A stretch of DNA of 64,000 nucleotides from CAVSCD01 sp963726335 (lineage in GTDB: Bacteria > Acidobacteriota > Aminicenantia > Aminicenantales > UBA8522), in contig CAVSCD010000012.1 of the NCBI GenBank assembly GCA_963726335.1, positions 1-64,000 on the forward strand, in the 5' to 3' direction. The notes below the pieces were generated by a model that did not search any database, had not been told where the DNA came from, and saw only the letters and a program-made list of their open reading frames with translations. Numbering within the stretch: the first letter of the stretch is position 1; each line of letters opens with the position of its first letter. The position numbers and the translations under genes are program-made. This document shows positions 43,883-51,012 of this stretch, one piece after another.

Positions 43883-43979
43883 TAATCCTCCTTTAGAAAA
43901 AAACCACATGAACCAAACCATGAAGCCTTGATGAATTCTACTAGACGATTTTCACCTCCTTTCATTAGATACCTGTATT

Positions 43980-43995
43980 TGCAAATTATATGCCA
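43980..43995 (-). promoter_or_regulatory. Sigma-54 (-24/-12) promoter of TonB receptor 1
   Basis: On the minus strand TGGCATATAATTTGCA: GG and GC separated by exactly 10 nt, close to the TGGCAC-N5-TTGCA consensus. Predicted transcript start near 43970, giving an ~88-nt leader with the ribosome-binding site just before the ATG at 43882. Confidence 0.75.
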
Positions 43996-44056
43996 ACCTG
44001 GACTTGAGATATCTATTGAATATTCAACAGTTTACAAAATCAAACGTCTCGCTTGA

Positions 44057-44090
44057 ATCCAATTATCTGCATTCTGTCCAAATATTTGGA
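44057..44090. promoter_or_regulatory. Palindromic activator site(s) TCCAA-N4-TTGGA
   Basis: A perfect 14-bp palindrome TCCAAATATTTGGA at 44077-44090, with a weaker copy TCCAATTATCTGCA 20 bp away at 44057-44070, two helical turns on the same face. It lies 82 bp upstream of the sigma-54 -24 element, the usual place for an enhancer-binding protein, and between the receptor gene and GWxTD gene 1. Confidence 0.65.
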
Positions 44091-44194
44091 TTGCGATGAA
44101 CGGTCCAAGGATCTTTATTATTTGATCCGACTCCCGTTAATCGGAGTTTATATAGAGGATGGGATACTTCATGTCAAGCCGAGGAGCGGCCGCG

Positions 44195-44223
44195 TTGATT
44201 CAGCCGGATATTTTCGCTAAAAT
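44195..44223 (+). promoter_or_regulatory. Sigma-70-type leaderless promoter of GWxTD gene 1
   Basis: TTGATT (44195-44200), 17-nt spacer, TAAAAT (44218-44223), then 6 nt to the ATG at 44230. Transcription should start at or next to the A of ATG; no ribosome-binding site is present. Confidence 0.7.
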
Positions 44224-44229
44224 AGCGCC

Positions 44230-46332
44230 ATGATCAGAAGATCCGCTTCTCTTATGATGATTCTCTGTTTGACTATCTTAAGCGTCTTTCTTATCCCTGC
44301 CGCGGGTCAGAAGACGTCCTCGAAGGCCGTCAAGCCGGCCGGGCTCGGTGAAAAGTACCAGTCGTGGCTCGAGCTGACGACGTACATCATCCTGCCTCAG
44401 GAGAAGGAGGTTTTCTCCAAGCTCCAAAGCGACTTCGAGAGGGATATCTTCATAGAATCCTTCTGGAAGCAGCGGGACCCGACTCCCGGCACGCCGGAGA
44501 ACGAGTACAAGGACGAGATCAACAAGCGCTTTCTTTACGTCAATAAGGAGTTCTCGAGGGACACCCCGCGGCCGGGCTGGATGACAGACCGGGGGCGCAT
44601 CTACATGATCCTCGGTGAGCCCCAAGGCCGGGAGAAGTTCAGCATGCCCGAGCTCCATCCCGCCGAGCTCTGGTCCTATTACGGCGACACCAGCAAGGGT
44701 TTGCCGACCTATTTCGGGCTCATCTTCTTCCGCCGCCAGGGGATCGGTGAGTACATCCTCTACAGCCCCGCGGGCGACGGGCCCAAGAGCCTCGTCGTCT
44801 TCATGCCCAACCTGGGTTTCAATGTCGACAGCCGGTCGGACGTCGTCGCCTATCTCCAGGAGAATGCCCCATCGCTGGCCCCCTACGCCCTGTCCATCAT
44901 TCCGCAGGATTCGGGTCTCGATTTCGACCCTTCGGTGCGCTCGGAAATCGAGATGGCGCAGATACTGGAGTCCCCCCGCAAGAATATCAACGCCTCCTAT
45001 GCCACCCACTTCATGAACTACAAGGGGCTGGTGAGCACGGAATACCTGACCAATTTCGTCGAATCCGATGCCGTCGTGGCCGTGGTGCGGGACCCGGTCG
45101 AGGGGATCCCCTTCCTGCATTTTTCGGTGGCTCCCCGGTCCATCTCCGTCGATTATTACGCCCCCGACAACAAGTATTTCTGCAATTACGCGGTCGACGT
45201 CAGCCTGAAGAAGGGCGAGACGTTCATCTACCAATCGTCCAAGGACTTCAGCTATTATTTTCCCGAGGACGAGAGCGAGATGGTGGCCGCCAACGGCGTC
45301 GTCATCCAGGATTTCGTCCCCGTCATCGAAGGGCAATTCAAGCTGACCGTCCTGCTGCGGAACTCCGTGGGCAAGGAGTTCAGCCTGTTCGAAAGGGACG
45401 TCGTCATCGACAGCGCTCCCGGGACCCGGCTCGGGACCGTCCTCGTGGGCTACCGGACGGAAACCCTCCGGGACGACACGCTGACGGCTTTCAGGGTGTT
45501 TGACCAGCGGCTCATGACCGATCCCAAGAACACGTTCACCCCGACGGATTCGGTCGCCCTGCTCTTCCAGGTGGAAAATCCGACCGAAGAGCTCCGGAGA
45601 ACGGGCGAGATCAAGATCGCTTTCAAGGGCGCCAAAACCGACAACCCCACCCTCAAGGAATTCACCGTCCCGCTCAGCCGGCAGCCGTATCGCCGGGTCA
45701 TGGTGTTCAGCCAAGCCATTCCCGCCGCCGACCTGCCGCCGGATTACTACGACGTGACCGTAAGCCTCGTCGACGGCGAACGGGTCGTCGATACCGAAGC
45801 GGCCATGTTCGTGGTCTCGCCGGCGGCCAAGCTCGCCCGGCCGATCATCCTGGCCAAGACCGTCCCGCGCGCCAGCCTCCATCTCCAGTACCTGGCGCTG
45901 GCCGGCGAATCCGAAAAGGCCGGGGATCCGCGGCTGGCCGAAAGCTATTTTGAAAAGGCGCAGAGCCTGGTCCCGGAGAGCGCGGAGGCCACGGCTTACC
46001 ACTGCGGTTTCCTGATGAGGACCAAGCAGTTCGAACGGGCGCTCGAGCTCATCGAAAAGGTCAAGGCGGACCCGGCGCTCCAGTTCGACTATTACCTGAT
46101 CAAGGGCAAGGCTTTGCGGGAGCTCGGGCGCTGCGAGGAGGCGATTCCCCTGCTCGAGGCCGGGAATAAACTCTATAACAGCGATACCCGCCTGCTCAAC
46201 GCCCTCGGCTACTGTTATTATCGGACCGGTCTGAAGACGCAGGCGCTCGAGGCCCTGAAGGCGTCGCTCCGGCTCAGCCCCGACCAGGCGGACATCAAGA
46301 CGTTGGTCGAGGAGATCAACGCGCTTCAGTGA
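44230..46332 (+). CDS. GWxTD-domain exported protein with C-terminal TPRs (1)
   Basis: 700 residues. Signal peptide to about residue 26 (LIPAAG), then the GWxTD domain: FWKQRDPTPGTPENEYKDEI (79-98) and PRPGWMTDRGRIYMILGEP (113-131), with the name-giving GWMTD at 116-120. A long beta-rich middle part contains PLSRQPYRRVMVFSQAIPAA and DYYDVTVSLVDGERVVD. C-terminal TPR helices (about 555-695) end in LKASLRLSPDQADIKTLVEE. The GWxTD family is characteristic of Acidobacteriota, Aminicenantes and relatives; its function is unknown. The paralogue at 48928-51003 has the same plan. Leaderless promoter directly upstream; divergent from TonB receptor 1. Confidence 0.85.
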   Translation: MIRRSASLMMILCLTILSVFLIPAAGQKTSSKAVKPAGLGEKYQSWLELTTYIILPQEKEVFSKLQSDFERDIFIESFWKQRDPTPGTPENEYKDEINKRFLYVNKEFSRDTPRPGWMTDRGRIYMILGEPQGREKFSMPELHPAELWSYYGDTSKGLPTYFGLIFFRRQGIGEYILYSPAGDGPKSLVVFMPNLGFNVDSRSDVVAYLQENAPSLAPYALSIIPQDSGLDFDPSVRSEIEMAQILESPRKNINASYATHFMNYKGLVSTEYLTNFVESDAVVAVVRDPVEGIPFLHFSVAPRSISVDYYAPDNKYFCNYAVDVSLKKGETFIYQSSKDFSYYFPEDESEMVAANGVVIQDFVPVIEGQFKLTVLLRNSVGKEFSLFERDVVIDSAPGTRLGTVLVGYRTETLRDDTLTAFRVFDQRLMTDPKNTFTPTDSVALLFQVENPTEELRRTGEIKIAFKGAKTDNPTLKEFTVPLSRQPYRRVMVFSQAIPAADLPPDYYDVTVSLVDGERVVDTEAAMFVVSPAAKLARPIILAKTVPRASLHLQYLALAGESEKAGDPRLAESYFEKAQSLVPESAEATAYHCGFLMRTKQFERALELIEKVKADPALQFDYYLIKGKALRELGRCEEAIPLLEAGNKLYNSDTRLLNALGYCYYRTGLKTQALEALKASLRLSPDQADIKTLVEEINALQ

Positions 46333-46749
46333 TCCCGGTCCCGTCACGGGTTGAGCTTCCGGCCCGACTCCGCCGCCTTCTTATCATCGGCACGATCGGC
46401 CGTAGGCTCTGTGACGGAAAGTGTGGTTAGAACGGTTTTGAGGAAGGTGATCGGCCGCCATCGGCCTGGCTCCCGTTCGGGTTCTTAACGCCGTGCTCTC
46501 GACGCCCTTCTCGGCGGCTGCGGAACTGCGCGCCATGACCGGCTCCTCTCATCCTTGCCTGTGCTCTCAATCCGGCATCTCCGATTGTTCCTTCCACTGC
46601 TCGAACAGTCCTCGCCGCCCCGAAGGCAGGGAACCTCGAAGGACATCTCGAGCAGGCTGAACCCGAAATGGTCGCTGCGGCCGCACGGCGGCCGATCACC
46701 TTCCGACCTGATCCAGCACCACACTCATCGTCATAGAGCCCCGCCCGGA
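46333..46749. repeat. Gene-free stretch with a long inverted repeat
   Basis: No gene is supported. GGAAGGTGATCGGCCGCC near 46442-46459 is repeated inverted as GGCGGCCGATCACCTTCC near 46687-46704, enclosing ~230 nt of GC-rich sequence without repeat-family cores that I can recognise. It may be a MITE-like or structured-RNA element, or a diverged relative of the dispersed family. Confidence 0.5.
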
Positions 46750-46779
46750 TTGACACGTTTGTCCGGGCGCGGATATAAT
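46750..46779 (+). promoter_or_regulatory. Consensus sigma-70 promoter of lyase copy 3
   Basis: TTGACA (46750-46755), 18-nt spacer, TATAAT (46774-46779), followed by GTCCGGAGGTCAAT and the ATG at 46803. Both hexamers are perfect consensus. Confidence 0.85.
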
Positions 46780-46802
46780 GCCGCTAGAGTCCGGAGGTCA
46801 AT

Positions 46803-48886
46803 ATGAAAAAAATCGCCTTACTTCTGTTGTCCGCGGCCGTGTTGGCCGGCGCCGCGAACGCGCAGGTCATGGATGACGTCTTCAAGCAGAAGATCCTGAC
46901 GATCAGCGAACAGGATTTCTGGAGCTCGTTCCTGCCCCTGAAAGGGCTGGAACCGGCCGTGGCCGCGGGCCAGGCCGGGAAGCGCGACGCCGCCTACCGT
47001 CTGTTGGGCGACTACCATCGCGGGACCCTGGCCATGGAAGCTGACGCCTATAAGCAGGAGATCGCCGCCGGCGCCAAGGAGGCTTCTGCCCTCGAAAGCC
47101 GGCGCGCCGCCGCCGACCGCGTCCTCCGCCGTGAGATTCACGGCTGGGCGGGCCAGGTGATCAAGTTCGGCCCGGTGATCGATTTCAACGCCGATTTCGG
47201 GCGGTCCGGTCAGTACGGCTTCCATTATCTCGGCTGGCTGAAGCCCGTCCTCGACCAGTACGTGACGAGCCGGGAAACGAAATACCGCGACGATTTCATC
47301 GCCGTCACCCAGCAATACTACGACCAGCGCACGGGCCTCAAGCTCCGGTATCGATCAATTCACCCGGTGTACTACGAGCTCGGCGCCTGGGCCAAGACCG
47401 AGATCTTCCTGCCGGCCTACGCGGTGCTGGCGGGCGAGAAGGCCCTCGACACGAACGGCCGCGAGGCGATGCTCAAGCTGCTTCTGGGCATGGCGCGCAG
47501 CCTGTACCGGATGCAAACGGAATACCGCGCCGGCAACTGGCAGATCGTCGGCGCCACCGCCCTTTACCATACGGCCGTCAGCTTCCCCGAATTCAAGGAA
47601 GCCGAGGCCTGGCGGGGGAAGGCCCTCGAGCTCCTCAAGGAGCATGCCGAGCAGGACTTCTTCGCCGACGGCGGCCACGGCGAACGCTGCTGGGGTTATG
47701 GTCACATGTCGCTTGGAGCCATGGCCACTTTCTACAAGATCGCGGCCCGGCATAAAACCCTGGACGCCGCGGCCGACGCCTACTGGCAGTCGTTCCTCAA
47801 GCGCGGCTACCAGTGGTTCGCCGCCAGCACCGCTCCCGGAGGCTATGTTTTCAATTACGGTGACGGCGGCATCGGTCCGTCCGACGGAATCATCGCCGAG
47901 GCGATCGAGCTTTTCCCCGACCTCGCCAAGGGACCGGGGCTGCTGGGCATCGACCGTTCCCGTTCGAATATCCTGCGGCCCAGCGGCTACGCCTTCATGC
48001 GGGGCGGAGACGCGGCCGACGCCCCCTTCATGAGCATCAACTTCGGCAACTGGGGCGGCGGCCACACCCACCAGGACCTGCTCGATTTCTCGATCTGGCG
48101 CTACGGCCAGCCGCTCATCGAGGAGGTCGGCCGGTTCGGCTCCTACGACAATCCTCTCGACCCCTTTTTCCGGAGCGAACAATCCCATAACCAGATCGTC
48201 CTCGAGAGCATCCCGATGAACCGCAAGGAACACCGCGGACAGGACGTCCTCTGGCTGGTGACCGACGCCGCCGATTTCTTCAGCGGCTGGCACGGGGCCT
48301 ACCCCAAGGTCCGGGTCCAGCGGCAGATCGTCTTCGTCAAGCCCGATTATTGGGTCATCTACGATACGGTCGCTGGCCGACGAATATATCTTCCAGGCCT
48401 ACAATACCCTGCACGGCGTGAGGCCGTTCAGGATCCTCGACGACGGCCCGGGCGCGCCTCGAGGGGACGCCGAGCTGCCTCGTCGTCTCCGCCAACCCCG
48501 GCGACCTGCGCCGGCTGACGACCGAGGTGGATTATGCCGCTGCGGATAAACCCGGCTCCGAGGGCGGCGGGATGGCCGCCGAGCGCCACCGCCTGACGGC
48601 TATGAAGTGGCGGGACGTCGGCGACCCGCGTCCGATCACCTTCGCCACGCTGTTCATCCCCTTCGAGGGCGATACGCCTCCCGACATCAAGATCGCGCCG
48701 CTCGCCGTTTCCGGAGATGAATCCGGCCAGGCCGGGGCTTACGCGGTGACTTGGAAAGGGAAGACCGATACCCTGGTCTTCAACCCCGCCGGAGCGTCCC
48801 TGACCGTCGACGGCCGGTCCGTGTCCGCGCCCATGGCGGCCGGGATCGGGGGCGACTGGATCGAGCTTACCGCGGGAAAGGACTGA
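46803..48886 (+). CDS. Heparinase II/III-like lyase (copy 3), two frameshifts in the C-terminal part
   Basis: Signal peptide MKKIALLLLSAAVLAGAANA, a helical toroid (about 25-390, with AGNWQIVGATALYHTAVSFP and GERCWGYGHMSLGAMATFYK) and the start of the beta-sandwich with the signature SINFGNWGGGHTHQDLLDFS (about 411-430) and GRFGSYDNP. The open frame from 46803 runs to 48518, but after VIYDTVA (about 48374) the sensible protein continues one frame over (LADEYIFQAYNTLHGVRPFR), and near 48467 shifts once more to SCLVVSANPGDLRRLTTEVD, ending at 48886. 2084 = 3x694+2 fits two single-base insertions. The catalytic His/Tyr region lies before the breaks. Either a truncated enzyme or an intact one with consensus errors. 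Confidence 0.78.
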
Positions 48887-48927
48887 GCCGGCAGGGGCGC
48901 ATCGCCGTCCGCCCCATTTAGCCCCGC

Positions 48928-51003
48928 TCAGTCCCGAGCGAGGCTGTCGACGAGCTTCTTGACCTCCGGCTGGTCCGGGTTCAGCCGGAGCGAAGTGTTG
49001 AGCGCCCTGAGCGCCTGGTCCTTGTCGCCGGTCTTCATCAGGCAGAACCCGAGCGAGTTCAGGACCCTCGTGTCGCTGTCGTAGATCGTGTTGGCTTGGA
49101 GAAGCGCCTCGATCGCCTTGGCGTATTGTCCCAGCCCCTGCCAGGCCTGGCCTTTGATCAGGTGGTGATTGAAGGCCAGCTTGGGGAGCCCGCCGAGCTC
49201 GTCGGCGAGCTTCAACGCTTCCTCGTATTTCTGACGCCGGACCAGGAACTCGGCAAAAACGACGATCCCCTCCTTGTATTCGGGAGCCGCCGCCTGGGCC
49301 TTCCTGTAAAAGAGCTCGGCTTTTTCGCCGTCGCCGGTCTTGTCGAACTGATCGGCGAGGATGTAGGAATAGAGATAGGCGCCGGCCAGCGAAAAGGCCT
49401 TGGAGATGGCCGCCGGCCGGCCCGGCGCCTGGCCGGCCGAGATGATGAAATTGGCCGGCTTCTCATCGACGGTCCGGCCGTCGCCGTCGATCAGGCTGAA
49501 CTTCATTTCATAATAGTCCGGGGCGAGGTCGGCGGCGGGGATGGACTGGGCCAGGTTGAGCTGCGCCTGATAGGGCACGCTGGACAGCTTCACCGGAAAG
49601 GTCTGGGGCAGGGTGTTGGCCTTGGACAGGCCTTGAACCGTCACCCTCAGCTCCCCTTTTTCCCAGAGGTCCCGGGAGACGTTGAGGATGTTCGCGAGAA
49701 AGGAGACCCCCTCCTCCGCCCGGAAGATATTCTTGGGGTCGACGGAGAGCCTTTTATCGGCAACGGCGAACGGCACGTGGACCCCGGTTCGGGCGGGATC
49801 GATCTTGTACCCGATGACGGCGCCGTAGATCTCGGGCGAGCTTTGGACCTCTTGGCAGACGATCTCCCGCTCGACGATGGAGAATTCCTTGCCCACGGAA
49901 TTCTTGAGGAGGATGATGAGCTTCCAGGCGCCCGGGATGACGGGGAAGGAATCCTCGACGGCGATGCCGTAGTTCTGGACGGCCTCGGCGTTCTCGGGGT
50001 CGAAATAGAACGGGAATTCCTTCGACTCCTGGAAGAAGATCTTCTCGCCCTTCCGGAGGCTGACATCCACCGTGTAGTTGCAGAAATACTGGTTCTTGGG
50101 CTGGTAATAATCCACGGACAGTCTCTTGGGGCTGACCGAAAAATGAAGGAAGGTCATGCCCAGAAGCGGATCGTGGAGGAGAGCGACGGTCGACTCGACG
50201 TCCACCATGTTGGTCAGGTATTCGGTGCTGACGGTGCCCTTGAAATTCAGGAAATGCCTGGCGTAGGACGGGTTGACGTCCTTCTTGGGCGACTCGTAGA
50301 TATCTTTCAAGATGAAACTCGCCCGGAGCGTTGACTGGTACATGCCGGACGAGTCCCCGGGGATCATGGAGACGGTCAGGGGCGCCAGCTCGGGCGCCAG
50401 CGACTCGAGCCTTTGGTAGGCGACCATCTGATCGGGGGTGCTGCCGAGGTCCCGCGTGTCGATCAGCAGGCTCTGCGGCCCGTCCACGGACTGGTCGAAG
50501 AGCCGCCATTCCCCGGCCCCGTGCTTTTTGAAAAAGACGAGGGCGAAATAGGTCGGCAGGCCCTTGGACGTATCGCCGTAGTAATACCATACCGTGACAG
50601 GGTAGATCTCGGCCCGCGTCGAAAAGTCGTCCTTGTCGTTCGGCGCACCCAGGATGATGTAGAACCGGCCCATGTCGGTCATCCAGCCGGGCCGGCTGGC
50701 GCCCTTGTGGAATTCCTTGTCGGCGTATTCGAAACGCTTGACGAGCTCGGCCTGGTACTCGTTGGCCTCGGTTCCGGGGGTGGGGTCCCTCTGCTTCCAG
50801 AACGAGGAGATGAAGATGTCGCGGTCGCGGTCGTTGTCGAGCTGCAGGAAGATGTCCTTTTCCTGGGGGAGGATGACGTAGGCCGTGAGCTTCAGCCAAT
50901 TCTGGTATTTCGGACCGAGATCCTTCTCGTTGACCTTTTTTTGCGCCGCGGCCGAAGATAGCAGGCACAGCACGGAGAGCAAGATCAAAGCTGTCTTTTT
51001 CAT
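48928..51003 (-). CDS. GWxTD-domain exported protein with C-terminal TPRs (2)
   Basis: 691 residues; signal peptide MKKTALILLSVLCLLSSAAA, then LGPKYQNWLKLTAYVILPQE, FWKQRDPTPGTEANEYQAEL and SRPGWMTDMGRFYIILGAP with GWMTD at 106-110. The middle beta-rich region has VDYYQPKNQYFCNYTVDVSL, and C-terminal TPRs end in LNTSLRLNPDQPEVKKLVDS. Domain order and many phrases match paralogue 1 (44230). ATG 51003 is preceded by AAGGAAGAGAC and lies 9 nt after the sulfatase-fold/TPR gene, so both are in one operon. Function unknown; periplasmic location inferred. Confidence 0.87.
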   Translation of the reverse strand: MKKTALILLSVLCLLSSAAAQKKVNEKDLGPKYQNWLKLTAYVILPQEKDIFLQLDNDRDRDIFISSFWKQRDPTPGTEANEYQAELVKRFEYADKEFHKGASRPGWMTDMGRFYIILGAPNDKDDFSTRAEIYPVTVWYYYGDTSKGLPTYFALVFFKKHGAGEWRLFDQSVDGPQSLLIDTRDLGSTPDQMVAYQRLESLAPELAPLTVSMIPGDSSGMYQSTLRASFILKDIYESPKKDVNPSYARHFLNFKGTVSTEYLTNMVDVESTVALLHDPLLGMTFLHFSVSPKRLSVDYYQPKNQYFCNYTVDVSLRKGEKIFFQESKEFPFYFDPENAEAVQNYGIAVEDSFPVIPGAWKLIILLKNSVGKEFSIVEREIVCQEVQSSPEIYGAVIGYKIDPARTGVHVPFAVADKRLSVDPKNIFRAEEGVSFLANILNVSRDLWEKGELRVTVQGLSKANTLPQTFPVKLSSVPYQAQLNLAQSIPAADLAPDYYEMKFSLIDGDGRTVDEKPANFIISAGQAPGRPAAISKAFSLAGAYLYSYILADQFDKTGDGEKAELFYRKAQAAAPEYKEGIVVFAEFLVRRQKYEEALKLADELGGLPKLAFNHHLIKGQAWQGLGQYAKAIEALLQANTIYDSDTRVLNSLGFCLMKTGDKDQALRALNTSLRLNPDQPEVKKLVDSLARD

Positions 51004-51012
51004 GTCTCTTCC

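Noticed and set aside
40622..43885. A 1087-codon open frame on the plus strand opposite TonB receptor 1
   Set aside because: It is antisense to a clearly recognisable receptor; the translation is low-complexity (V/G/R/E-rich) with no family pattern. High GC produces such shadow frames throughout the window, e.g. 30051-32588 plus, 20571-22796 minus and 44278-46347 minus.
46442..46704. Full member of the dispersed repeat family
   Set aside because: It has a long inverted repeat and similar size, but I could not find the family's core sequences, so it is listed only as an inverted-repeat region.
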